Notes under the pieces: model-generated | Databases searched by the model: none | What the model was told of the DNA's origin: nothing | Seen by the model: the letters and a program-made list of their open reading frames with translations, nothing else | IMG/VR virus record: IMGVR_UViG_3300036861_000520 | Location: 1 to 62,533 of that record | DNA: 62,533 nt | DNA from: a virus | Direction: 5' to 3' (one strand) | Shown: positions 29,838 through 37,593 of the stretch, piece after piece | Layout: each line of letters begins with the position of its first letter | Numbering within the stretch: the stretch's first letter is position 1 | Translations under genes and position numbers: made by a program

Positions 29838-30070
29838 ACTGGCTGGCGCTCTGGGACGTGGTGAAGGTGCGGACCGCCTGGATCGAGTCACACGACACGC
29901 ATCCCGAATGGGAACGCCGGGTGATCGCAACCGGTCAGGCCGTCCTGAAGTGGGGGGATGCCGGCGACGATCTGGCAGCACTGCTGAACCGTGAACCGGG
30001 CAACCTCGTGCGGGAACTCTTGAGCGCTGAAGCGCTCGGGGATGACTTGGCAGAAGCGCTTGGCATTTGA
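29834..30070 (+). CDS. hypothetical protein
   Basis: 78 residues; GTG 29834 overlaps the previous stop (GTGA), the same coupling used elsewhere here. Starts VNWLALWDVVKVRTAWIES; acidic C-terminus (GDDLAALLNREPG). Note that it is in the frame of the ATG at 29450, which has no stop in between. Confidence 0.6.
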   Translation: MNWLALWDVVKVRTAWIESHDTHPEWERRVIATGQAVLKWGDAGDDLAALLNREPGNLVRELLSAEALGDDLAEALGI

Positions 30071-30103
30071 AGCGCCGCGGCATGCCCGTGCCTTCAACTC
30101 ACG

Positions 30104-30132
30104 TTGACGCCTACTGCAATACGTGATAATAC
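30104..30132 (+). promoter_or_regulatory. promoter of RHH-type regulator gene
   Basis: -35 TTGACG (30104-30109), 17-base spacer, -10 TAATAC (30127-30132). The ATG at 30140 lies seven bases after the -10, so the mRNA is probably leaderless. The region carries two AATAC direct repeats in an 11-base period that may be the regulator's own sites. Confidence 0.75.
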
Positions 30133-30139
30133 ATTGACT

Positions 30140-30343
30140 ATGAAAGAGAGACAGCCAACCCAGCGCCGCGCCGCCTTCACAACGATGCTCTCGGACGACG
30201 AGCGCGCGATTGTGAGCCGGTTCGCCGATCTCTGGGACTGCAGCGAGGGAGCGGCCGTCCGCAGGCTGATCAGGAACGCGCACCGCCTGAACGCCGGGGT
30301 GCTGCTCGGCAATGCGCCGGTGGCGGAAGAGGCAGCCAAGTGA
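30140..30343 (+). CDS. putative ribbon-helix-helix regulator
   Basis: 67 residues from ATG 30140. AAFTTMLSDDERAIVSRFAD fits the strand-helix start of MetJ/Arc-type proteins (strand, then SxxER helix), followed by CSEGAAVRRLIRNAHRLN as second helix. No Shine-Dalgarno; leaderless start. Likely represses its own promoter and the downstream group. Confidence 0.7.
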   Translation: MKERQPTQRRAAFTTMLSDDERAIVSRFADLWDCSEGAAVRRLIRNAHRLNAGVLLGNAPVAEEAAK

Positions 30344-30555
30344 CCGCCGATCTGGAGCTATTCCTACGGACGCCGCCGCTGCCAGATCCACGGCCCCCGG
30401 TGGCCCGGCTCACGAGCGCGGAGGTGCTGGCCGAGTGGGCAAGCCTCACCGGGAGTTACCGCCGTCTGCCACCTGTTGACCGCGCACGGTATGACGCCCT
30501 CGGCGCGCGGCTGGATGCGATCCTGGGACGTGGGAAGCGGAGGGCGAGGGGATGA
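30340..30555 (+). CDS. hypothetical protein
   Basis: 71 residues, GTG start overlapping the previous stop. Pro-rich N-terminus (LRTPPLPDPRPPVARL) and helical C-terminus (VDRARYDALGARLDAILG) with a basic end. Unknown. Confidence 0.6.
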   Translation: MTADLELFLRTPPLPDPRPPVARLTSAEVLAEWASLTGSYRRLPPVDRARYDALGARLDAILGRGKRRARG

Positions 30556-30746
30556 GGCCACCCGGCGGTTGTATCTGCAGGCACCCGAACGCGAGGGAGT
30601 GCTACGCCCTGCGGCACCCTCCCGTTCCATTCGACGATTACGCAGACGATGATTGGCCGGAGGGAGAGGTCTGCGAGTGCTCCTGCCACGACCTCGACCA
30701 GGACGGATACGACGGCTGGGGCGACCGCCACGAGGACGACCTATGA
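30552..30746 (+). CDS. Cys-rich acidic miniprotein
   Basis: 64 residues. CICRHPNARECYALRH and VCECSCHDLD give a possible two-part metal site; extremely acidic C-terminus (DLDQDGYDGWGDRHEDDL). ATGA-coupled on both sides. Unknown. Confidence 0.6.
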   Translation: MRPPGGCICRHPNARECYALRHPPVPFDDYADDDWPEGEVCECSCHDLDQDGYDGWGDRHEDDL

Positions 30747-31084
30747 ACGCGCTCTTCGATGACGGACCAGCGCTGCCAGAGCAGGCGGCACTCCCGCCGA
30801 TCCAGGGCACCCAGAATCAGATCCCGTGGGCCGAGCAGGTGCGGAAAGGGAAGCTCGCGTCCTGCCGAAAGGCGCTACGGGAGCTGCGGGCCTACGCGCA
30901 GCGGTTCAAAGACCGGGGACAGGCAGAGCAGGCCGAGCGCCACTGGAGCCGCCTGCGTGGCTGGATTGACCGGATGGAACTGCTGGAGCGGGAGGCGTCC
31001 GCGCGCTTCTGGTTGGATCACAGATCCAATGAGGCCGCAGAGTTATTGTCGAATGAGCCCGCCAATCCGGGCGGGAGTTGGTGA
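30743..31084 (+). CDS. hypothetical helical protein
   Basis: 113 residues from ATG 30743. Basic helical centre (KLASCRKALRELRAYAQRFK, HWSRLRGWIDRMELLERE). Possibly nucleic-acid binding. The 146 bases that follow hold no supported gene, although a GTG at 31081 is in frame with the next gene. Confidence 0.6.
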   Translation: MNALFDDGPALPEQAALPPIQGTQNQIPWAEQVRKGKLASCRKALRELRAYAQRFKDRGQAEQAERHWSRLRGWIDRMELLEREASARFWLDHRSNEAAELLSNEPANPGGSW

Positions 31085-31230
31085 AGGACCGGGACGGGGA
31101 GCCGCGAGGAGTGCGGGTGCTGATTGAGCCCGCAGGAATGCCCACGAAGTCAGTGGGTGCCGGACGCAGAGGGGCGGCGATGCGGGGCCGAGGCAACCCC
31201 CGCGATTTGAGGACCACGAGAGGAGACACG

Positions 31231-31821
31231 ATGGCTACCACCTTCAGAACTGACGAGCCACTGACCGCACTCGGCCGCGAGTTGACCAGCCTCTACCATT
31301 CCCACCTGACGAACTACGGCGTGCGGGTTGACTTCCTGATGCGCTCGGACACGCCGAAGGTCGGCGGCAAAGAGAAGTGGGGCGAGGCGGTCAAGGTCAC
31401 CGGACGCAACGCCTTCCTGGCGACCGACATGGATCTGCAGGAATGCGCCGCCTTCTTCTGCGTGGTGATCAGTGAGCCGATCTGGGACGACCTGTCCGGG
31501 TACCAGCGCCGCGCCCTGGTCGATCACGAGCTGGCGCACTGCTGGTGTGAAGAGAACGACGACGGGGAAGTGAAGCTCTCCATCCTCCCCCACGATCTGG
31601 AGGAGTTCCGCGCCATCGTAGACCGATACGGCCTCTGGCGCGAGGATGTGCGGCACATGGCCGAGAGCTTCCGGCCGCACTGTGGGCAGCTCGCCCTGCG
31701 GCTCGAGGACGGCGGGCAGCCGCAACCTGCCAGGAGCCACAGCCGCGAGCTCACCGAGGCTGTGCGGGACCTCACGTCCGAGTCTCGTGATCGGATCAAC
31801 CGAAAGCTGGCAGCAGGATGA
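31231..31821 (+). CDS. putative phage metallopeptidase
   Basis: 196 residues from ATG 31231, preceded by GAGAGGAGACACG. HExxH zinc site in RRALVDHELAHCWCE near residues 95-109, and the conserved downstream HDLEEFRAIVDRYGLWRED, which is characteristic of the putative phage metallopeptidase family known only from phages and mobile elements. Substrate unknown; host defence or virion processing have been suggested for such proteins without proof. A GTG at 31081 would add 50 residues but lacks support. Confidence 0.8.
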   Translation: MATTFRTDEPLTALGRELTSLYHSHLTNYGVRVDFLMRSDTPKVGGKEKWGEAVKVTGRNAFLATDMDLQECAAFFCVVISEPIWDDLSGYQRRALVDHELAHCWCEENDDGEVKLSILPHDLEEFRAIVDRYGLWREDVRHMAESFRPHCGQLALRLEDGGQPQPARSHSRELTEAVRDLTSESRDRINRKLAAG

Positions 31822-31910
31822 CCGTCGCAGAGATCGAGATAGCGGCGAAAGCGGCCGAGGTGTTCCCGCCAGAACACGGCACCGAGTGGATAGTTGACGG
31901 CTACCCCTGA
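31818..31910 (+). CDS. 30-residue microprotein
   Basis: ATG 31818 overlaps the metallopeptidase stop. Sequence begins MTVAEIEIAAKAAEVFPPEH and ends in a short acidic/aromatic tail. Fits coupling rules but too short for certainty. Confidence 0.45.
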   Translation: MTVAEIEIAAKAAEVFPPEHGTEWIVDGYP

Positions 31911-31922
31911 CCGGCCGCTGCG

Positions 31923-32117
31923 GTGTGGTCACACCGGACCGGTAAACCAGCGGGATTGCTTCAGTCTGAAGCCTGGCCAGAGGATGAAGTCGAGGCCGGC
32001 GCGGTGCTGAATGAGATCGCTTCGGAGTTCGCTGGCGGCAGAGAGGCTTACCTGGAGTGCCTGAACGAGACCCCTGGCAAAGTCGCCCGCATCCTGCGCG
32101 AGGTGACGCCAGGATGA
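31923..32117 (+). CDS. hypothetical protein
   Basis: 64 residues, GTG start (no clear Shine-Dalgarno). Acidic helix (WPEDEVEAGAVLNEIASEF) and C-terminal helix ending in ATGA overlap with the resolvase gene. Start uncertain. Confidence 0.5.
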   Translation: MWSHRTGKPAGLLQSEAWPEDEVEAGAVLNEIASEFAGGREAYLECLNETPGKVARILREVTPG

Positions 32118-32647
32118 CCGCCGCCCTCGTGGAAGCCCCCTGCCAGGTGCCGGTGGAGGTCCGGCTGGCAGCGAAAGCCTGGAGCGAGCCTGCCCCGCTC
32201 GCCGTGCTGTTCGTCCCCTTCGATCCATCGCGTCTCTCCGCGAACCGGATGAAAGGCCAGCACTGGGCGAACCGCGCCCGGCGGCAGGCGCTGGATGACG
32301 CGGCGCTGGCCGCCAGGTGGGCTTACCGCGAGGCCGGCGACCCGGTGCTGGACGTGCCGATCAGCGTCGATCTGATCTTCTGCCGCGGCCGGAAGATGGA
32401 CGATGACAACGCCGTGGCGGGGTTCAAACACGTGCGGGACGTGCTCTGCACCAAGGCGCTCGTTCCGGACGATTCCGCGCGGTGGGTGAGCTACGGTGCA
32501 ACCCGCTGGGTGACCGGCGACCGCTGGGAGCGGCATCCGTGGGTGGTGTGGATCTGCCGGAGTCGGGAGCCGGTGAAGGAACTTCCGCAGTTCGTGGCGA
32601 ACAATGAATCGACCCCGGCGAGCGCGTCAACGCCAACCGGGGCCTGA
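32114..32647 (+). CDS. RusA-like Holliday-junction resolvase (putative)
   Basis: 177 residues from ATG 32114. RusA signature residues: RLSANRMKGQHWANRARR near the start of the core, catalytic acids in GRKMDDDNAVAGFKHVRDVL near 94-113 (DxDN) and LVPDDSARW near 119-127. RusA-family dimers cut four-way junctions before packaging. Extra 40-residue N-terminus and a Ser/Thr/Pro-rich tail compared with E. coli RusA. Partner of the neighbouring helicases is likely. Confidence 0.78.
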   Translation: MTAALVEAPCQVPVEVRLAAKAWSEPAPLAVLFVPFDPSRLSANRMKGQHWANRARRQALDDAALAARWAYREAGDPVLDVPISVDLIFCRGRKMDDDNAVAGFKHVRDVLCTKALVPDDSARWVSYGATRWVTGDRWERHPWVVWICRSREPVKELPQFVANNESTPASASTPTGA

Positions 32648-32672
32648 CCCTGCCCGCTTACCAAGAGCGAGA

Positions 32673-34085
32673 ATGGCTAACCCGGTTTTACCACCAACCG
32701 ACTATGATCGGTTCATCGAGTCCAAACGACTCGCCGCCGTCAAATCCGGGTTCGAGGTAGCCCCGGAGTCGATTAGCCTCCTACTCTTTCCGTGGCAGAG
32801 TGCAATCGTCCGGTGGGCATTGCGCCTCGGCCGCGCAGGGATCTTTGCGGACTGCGGGCTCGGCAAGACCCCGATGCAGCTTGAGTGGGCGCGACACGTC
32901 AGCGCCCAGACAGAGTCCCCAGTCCTGATCCTCGCCCCGCTCGCCGTCGCCGCGCAGACCCACCGCGAAGGCGTGAAGTTCGGCATCCCGGTAAGCGTCT
33001 GCCGTTCCCAGGAAGACGTCACTCCCGGCGTAAACGTGGCCAATTACGAGATGCTCCACCACTTCGACGCGACGCGGTTCGGTGGTGTGGTCCTTGATGA
33101 GTCGTCAATCCTCAAGAATTACATGGGCAAGACGAAGCAGGAGATCGAGGAGACCTTCCGACTGACCCGCTATAAGCTGTGCTGCACTGCCACTCCGGCA
33201 CCGAACGATCACCTGGAGCTCGGGAACCACGCGCAGTTTCTCGGCGTGATGCCCTCGAACGAGATGATCAGTCGCTGGTTCGTCAACGACTCGATGAAGG
33301 CCGGTGGATACCGCTTGAAAGGACACGCCGCATCCGACTACTGGCGCTGGGTCTCGTCCTGGGCCGTGTCCCTGTCCTCGCCGGCTGATCTGGGTTATGA
33401 GGCAGGGGACTTCGTTCTCCCGGCGCTGAACATCCGTCAACATCTAGTGGACGCCGGCCTACCTCCAGGGATGCAGGACCAGCTCTTTGGAGACGCCACC
33501 CTGTCGGCAACCACGATGCACCGCGAGATGCGGCGGACCGTCACGGAACGCGCAGAGAAGGTGCGCGCACTCGTGGCGGATACCCCAGGGCCGTGGGTCC
33601 TCTGGTGCAATACGAACTACGAAGCCGACGCCCTGCGGGTCGTCATCCCGGAAGCCATCGAAGTCCGCGGCAGTGACACTCTGGCCGAGAAAGAGACGCG
33701 AGTCGAGCGGTTCAGCCAGGGGGAAGAGCGGATCCTGATCAGTAAAGCAAGCATCTGCGGCTTCGGGATGAACTGGCAGCACTGCCACAATATGGCCTTC
33801 GTAGGCTTGTCCTACTCCTACGAGCAACTGTACCAGGCAATCCGCCGTTCGTGGCGGTTTGGGCAGAAGTGCCCGGTTAACGCGCACGTCGTGCTTGCGG
33901 AGACCGAGGGGGCCGTGCTGGCTGCCATCGTCAAGAAGCAGGAAGCGCACGAGGAGATGAAGCGGGCGATGGTGGCGGCGATGCGAGAGACCCAACTCGA
34001 CGGTGCGGCCCGACTCTCGCTTTCCAGGTATGAGACGAAGCAGGAGACCCACTTGCCCGCGTGGCTCACAGGAGGTGCCCGATGA
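32673..34085 (+). CDS. SF2 (Snf2-like) helicase/ATPase paired with methyltransferase
   Basis: 470 residues from ATG 32673. Motif I FADCGLGKTPMQLEWA (near 58-73), Ia LILAPLAVAAQT, II VVLDESSILKNYMGK, III CCTATPAPND, V/VI SKASICGFGMNW and AIRRSWRFGQKCPVNAH. This is the Snf2/ERCC-type layout with DESS in place of DEAH. Directly coupled (ATGA) to a DNA methyltransferase gene; such helicase-methylase pairs are frequent in phages and may couple translocation to modification. No nuclease domain seen. Confidence 0.85.
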   Translation: MANPVLPPTDYDRFIESKRLAAVKSGFEVAPESISLLLFPWQSAIVRWALRLGRAGIFADCGLGKTPMQLEWARHVSAQTESPVLILAPLAVAAQTHREGVKFGIPVSVCRSQEDVTPGVNVANYEMLHHFDATRFGGVVLDESSILKNYMGKTKQEIEETFRLTRYKLCCTATPAPNDHLELGNHAQFLGVMPSNEMISRWFVNDSMKAGGYRLKGHAASDYWRWVSSWAVSLSSPADLGYEAGDFVLPALNIRQHLVDAGLPPGMQDQLFGDATLSATTMHREMRRTVTERAEKVRALVADTPGPWVLWCNTNYEADALRVVIPEAIEVRGSDTLAEKETRVERFSQGEERILISKASICGFGMNWQHCHNMAFVGLSYSYEQLYQAIRRSWRFGQKCPVNAHVVLAETEGAVLAAIVKKQEAHEEMKRAMVAAMRETQLDGAARLSLSRYETKQETHLPAWLTGGAR

Positions 34086-34978
34086 TGAACGGAGTAATCG
34101 ATCAGCACGTTACGGACCGCTGCGCCCTCTATCAGGGCGACTGCTGCCAGGTGATGCGGGACCTGCCCGACGAGAGTATCTCGCTGTCCGTCTACTCGCC
34201 GCCCTTCTCCAATCTCTACATCTACTCGGACTCCGAGGCGGATATGGGGAATGCGGCGAGCCACGAGGAGTTCTTCGAGCATTACCGGTTTATGCTCCGT
34301 GAGCTCTACCGCTGCACCTATCCGGGCCGGTTGACGGCCGTGCACTGCAAAGACCTTCCACTCTATAAAGGACGCGACGGGGCCGCCGGACTGTATGACT
34401 TCCCAGGTGACATCCGACTGGCTCACGAGGCCTGTGGATGGACGTTCCACAGCCGCGTGACGATCTGGAAGTGCCCGGTGATCGAGATGCAGCGCACGAA
34501 GAATCACGGCCTGCTTTACAAGAACCTGCGGAAGGACTCCTGCGGCTCGCGGCAGGGTATGGCCGATTACCTGATGGTCTTCAGGAAGTGGGATGATCAG
34601 AGCCGGTGGCGTCCAGTGCCACACGAGAAGTCGGAATTTCCGCTGGAGCAGTGGCAGGACTGGGCTAGTCCGGTGTGGATGGACATCCAACAGCCCCGCG
34701 TCCTCAATTACCAGATCGCCCGAGAAGACGGGGACGAGAAGCACATCTGTCCGCTCCAGCTTGACGTGATCGAGCGCCCCGTGACCCTCTGGAGTAACCC
34801 AGGCGAAGTCGTGTTCAGCCCCTTCGCCGGGATCGGCAGTGAACTCTACGTGGCCCTTCAACTCGGTCGTCGTGTGGTTGGGGTAGAGTTGAAGCGTGCC
34901 TACTGGCAGATCGCGGTGCGGAACCTGGAGTCAGTGGAGTTCAGCACGTCTCAGCCATCGCTCTTCGCGGGAGTATGA
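34082..34978 (+). CDS. N4/N6 amino-methyltransferase (beta class)
   Basis: 298 residues from ATG 34082. Catalytic motif IV VYSPPFSNLY (SPPF) near residue 40 precedes SAM motif I FSPFAGIGSELYVALQLG near 248-265, the order of the beta class. The SPP[F/W/Y] form is seen for N4-cytosine and some N6-adenine enzymes. GVELKRAYWQIAVRN completes the SAM fold. It would modify phage DNA, probably against host restriction. No matching endonuclease nearby. Confidence 0.9.
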   Translation: MMNGVIDQHVTDRCALYQGDCCQVMRDLPDESISLSVYSPPFSNLYIYSDSEADMGNAASHEEFFEHYRFMLRELYRCTYPGRLTAVHCKDLPLYKGRDGAAGLYDFPGDIRLAHEACGWTFHSRVTIWKCPVIEMQRTKNHGLLYKNLRKDSCGSRQGMADYLMVFRKWDDQSRWRPVPHEKSEFPLEQWQDWASPVWMDIQQPRVLNYQIAREDGDEKHICPLQLDVIERPVTLWSNPGEVVFSPFAGIGSELYVALQLGRRVVGVELKRAYWQIAVRNLESVEFSTSQPSLFAGV

Positions 34979-34979
34979 G

Positions 34980-35462
34980 ATGAGGATCTATCTGGCATCC
35001 CGATACTCCCGCCGCGAGGAGCTCTGCCGCTACCGCGAGCAACTCCAGGCGGTCGGCCACGATGTGCAGTCCCGCTGGCTGGACGGAAACCACCAGATCA
35101 GCGATGCAGGCACGCCGCTAGGCGACCACGGCGAGGCGCTGGTCGAAGGTGACGACGGCTCGCAATCCGAGCGCGCCGCCGCCCTACGTGCCCGGTTCGC
35201 GGCGGACGACTTCGAGGACGTGGCCGGATGCCACCTGCTGATTGCCTTCACCGAGCCGCCGCGGTCCAGCGCGAGCCGGGGAGGTCGCCACGTAGAACTT
35301 GGGCTGGCCCTCGGGATGCGGAAGCAAGTCGTCATCGTCGGCCCGAGAGAGAACATCTTTTGCTGGCTACCCGAGGTGCTCCAGTTCGAAGACTGGACCG
35401 CCTTCACGTGGGCACACGATGCGGATATCTGGCCACCAGCGATGAAGAGAGCCGGGCGATGA
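34980..35462 (+). CDS. nucleoside 2-deoxyribosyltransferase-like protein
   Basis: 160 residues from ATG 34980. Starts MRIYLASRYSRREELCRYRE, a typical flavodoxin-like N-terminus of this family, and has the conserved GGRHVELGLALGMRKQVVIV block near 99-118, whose Glu is the expected nucleophile. Enzymes of this family exchange bases on deoxyribose or hydrolyse deoxynucleotides. With the methyltransferases around it, it may make or clear modified nucleotides. Confidence 0.78.
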   Translation: MRIYLASRYSRREELCRYREQLQAVGHDVQSRWLDGNHQISDAGTPLGDHGEALVEGDDGSQSERAAALRARFAADDFEDVAGCHLLIAFTEPPRSSASRGGRHVELGLALGMRKQVVIVGPRENIFCWLPEVLQFEDWTAFTWAHDADIWPPAMKRAGR

Positions 35463-35734
35463 GCCTGCGCCTGAACGTGACCCACGAGGAGTTTCACCGC
35501 CTGGGCGAGATCCTGGTCGGCTACCAGCGCGGGCGGCTGGATGCGGTGGAAGTCGTGCAGGCGGTGGACGAGCTCCTGGGCGCCGGCACCCACGCGCGGA
35601 TGGCGCTGCTGTCCGCACAGCACGGGGCCGCCGTGGTGACGGAGTGCGAGTATGCGGAGGAACGGCTGGAGGTCGTGGCCGGCCCGCGCCTGGTGCCGGG
35701 GAAGCGCGGCCGGATGAGGGAGCACTTGCGATGA
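35459..35734 (+). CDS. hypothetical protein
   Basis: 91 residues, ATGA overlaps at both ends. Helical N-terminus (THEEFHRLGEILVGYQRGR) and beta-like C-terminus ending in basic residues. Unknown. Confidence 0.6.
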   Translation: MSLRLNVTHEEFHRLGEILVGYQRGRLDAVEVVQAVDELLGAGTHARMALLSAQHGAAVVTECEYAEERLEVVAGPRLVPGKRGRMREHLR

Positions 35735-36492
35735 GTCGTATTCAGCTTTGGTCCTGTGGCGGCGGCAGGCAATCTGCCGGAATAGCCGCGCTCATCGTGG
35801 AAGGTTCGCTTCCACGCCCGGACCATTGCTGTATGGTCGTTTTGGAGTGGGAGATCCGCACGACGTGGCGTTACGTTAACGCGTGGATCAAGCCAGCGAT
35901 GAAAGTGCTCGGCATCCCATTCACGGCTATTTCGAGGAAGCGTTATGCGACTCATGACTTCTTCGGCGGGGCAGGACGGGTGACACCCCTCCTGCCTGCG
36001 TTCACCGATCAGTCGGGCGCGCCAGCCAAACTGAACGAGTGGTGCTCTGGCGAATGGAAGCGTGACGTGTGCCTACGATGGGCGGCAGAGCAGCCGGGAT
36101 GGAAAGATCGCGGTGTCGATAACTGGGTGGGTATCAGCTTCGAGGAGCGGCGTCGGGTTCGCGCGCCGCGGCGTGAATGGCTGAAGCCGGTGTACCCACT
36201 CGTGCACGTGAGGCCGACAGGGCTTGATGGCTGCCTGGCTGCCGTGGCACGCGCCGGGTGGCCCGAACCGCCGCGCAGTCGATGCCGCAACTGCCCTAAC
36301 CAGTCAGACGCCGAATGGTCAGAGCTTACGCCGCAGGAATGGGATATGGCCTGCGATCTAGAGGACGAGCTTCGGCTCACCGATCCGAACATCTACTTTC
36401 ACAAGAGCCTCATTCCGCTTCGGCAGGTAGTGCTTAAGCCCGAGCGGGAAGGCGGCCTGTTCGGCGGGTGTCACGCTGGAATGTGCTTTTAA
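35731..36492 (+). CDS. PP-loop (PAPS-reductase-like) protein 1
   Basis: 253 residues from ATG 35731. N-terminal PP-loop variant WSCGGGRQSAGIAALI (residues 7-22), then AKLNEWCSGEWKRDVCLRWA and WVGISFEERRRV, and a Cys pair CRNCPNQSDAEW near 187-198. Resembles PAPS-reductase/N-type ATP pyrophosphatase proteins that adenylate a substrate and in some members handle sulfur. The loop has GGGRQS in place of the canonical SGGxDS, so nucleotide use may differ from protein 2 at 39577. Confidence 0.78.
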   Translation: MSRIQLWSCGGGRQSAGIAALIVEGSLPRPDHCCMVVLEWEIRTTWRYVNAWIKPAMKVLGIPFTAISRKRYATHDFFGGAGRVTPLLPAFTDQSGAPAKLNEWCSGEWKRDVCLRWAAEQPGWKDRGVDNWVGISFEERRRVRAPRREWLKPVYPLVHVRPTGLDGCLAAVARAGWPEPPRSRCRNCPNQSDAEWSELTPQEWDMACDLEDELRLTDPNIYFHKSLIPLRQVVLKPEREGGLFGGCHAGMCF

Positions 36493-36758
36493 TGCCGATC
36501 ACCCCCACTCCCGCCGACATCGCCCGCGTGCTGGCGCTAATCGAGGACGAGAGCCCGCACGTGGTGGCCTTCTCGGCTGCCGACCGCGCGGCCCTGCGGA
36601 TGCTTCTGGGGGCGGTGGATGAGGTTCAGAGGGTTAACGGCTATCGCCTGGCTCGCGTGAAGGTGGGGTGGGTCATCTTTAATGGCTACGTTCCGATGAG
36701 AGCTTACCCCACCCTAGCCGAGGCGTGGGCGGCGGCCTGCGGGGAGGTGGCGGAGTGA
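36492..36758 (+). CDS. hypothetical protein
   Basis: 88 residues; TAATG overlap with the previous stop. Helical start (TPADIARVLALIEDESPHVV) and a small beta hairpin (LARVKVGWVIFNGYVPMRAY). Unknown. Confidence 0.6.
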   Translation: MPITPTPADIARVLALIEDESPHVVAFSAADRAALRMLLGAVDEVQRVNGYRLARVKVGWVIFNGYVPMRAYPTLAEAWAAACGEVAE

Positions 36759-37204
36759 ACGCCCTCTCCCTCTGGCAGCCGTGGGCCACGCTCATGGCCA
36801 TTGGAGCCAAGCATATCGAGACTCGCTCGTGGGCGGCACCGCGTCACCTGATCGGGAAGGAGCTCGCGATCCACGCGACCGCCAAGTGGGATCGGGAGAC
36901 CCTTCACTGCATAGCCTTCGATAACGGCTGCTGGGAGAGTATCCGTCGCGCCATTGGACGGGCAGGCTACAAAGCCATCGGGGAACTGCCCTTAGGATCA
37001 GTCGTGGCAGTGGTGAGGCTCACCTCCTGCGAGCGCACGGAGCACCTGCGTACGCGCGACCTGCAGGGAGAGCAGGATTTCGGCGACTTCACGCCTTGGC
37101 GCTACGGCTGGGTGACGGAGCTCGTGGAGCGCATCGAGCCTGCAATCCCTGCCAGAGGTGCACAGGGGATCTGGGCCTGGGAACGGCCCGAGGCCGCCCC
37201 GTGA
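36755..37204 (+). CDS. ASCH-domain protein
   Basis: 149 residues, GTG start overlapping the previous stop. N-terminal LSLWQPWATLMAIGAKHIET followed by RSW is the ASCH beta-barrel signature, with ELAIHATAKW and GSVVAVVRLTSCERT as later strands. ASCH proteins bind RNA or hydrolyse modified nucleosides (for example N4-acetylcytidine). In a DNA-modification cluster it may read or process modified bases. Confidence 0.82.
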   Translation: MNALSLWQPWATLMAIGAKHIETRSWAAPRHLIGKELAIHATAKWDRETLHCIAFDNGCWESIRRAIGRAGYKAIGELPLGSVVAVVRLTSCERTEHLRTRDLQGEQDFGDFTPWRYGWVTELVERIEPAIPARGAQGIWAWERPEAAP

Positions 37205-37590
37205 GAACGCCCTACCACCGCCCGACGCCCCTCGGCGAGGAGTGGCGGCACCCACCGGAGCAGCGGCTCGCGATCCTGCCATATCCGGTAGGCGCACCGA
37301 AAGCCACGGACCGCCTCGCCGCCTGGCTCCAGCAGGAGGGACTCGAGCCGCATCACCGCCACGTGAGCAGGGCGGCCCACGATCTGTGTATGCACCCGGA
37401 GAGCGTGGCGACGAGGATGGATGCCCTGGTGGCCGCGCACCAGGCCGAGAAACGCCGGGCGGCGCGAACCGCCCGAGGAGAAGCAATGCCCACCGAGACA
37501 CCCATCCCCACTGCGCCCGCCCCGAGAACCGGCGGCCCAGGATCGAATGGCCGCGAGATCGGAAGGCCGGCCGGTGCCGGAAAGGGGTGA
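37201..37590 (+). CDS. hypothetical protein with disordered tail
   Basis: 129 residues, GTG start overlapping the ASCH stop. Basic helical part (DRLAAWLQQEGLEPHHRHVS) followed by a Pro/Thr/Gly-rich end (TPIPTAPAPRTGGPGSNGRE). An ATG at 37485 could start a shorter product. Unknown. Confidence 0.55.
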   Translation: MRTPYHRPTPLGEEWRHPPEQRLAILPYPVGAPKATDRLAAWLQQEGLEPHHRHVSRAAHDLCMHPESVATRMDALVAAHQAEKRRAARTARGEAMPTETPIPTAPAPRTGGPGSNGREIGRPAGAGKG

Positions 37591-37593
37591 GGA

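Noticed and set aside
33818-34861. 347-codon minus-strand frame opposite SF2/methyltransferase junction
   Set aside because: Antisense shadow; both plus-strand genes have full motif sets.
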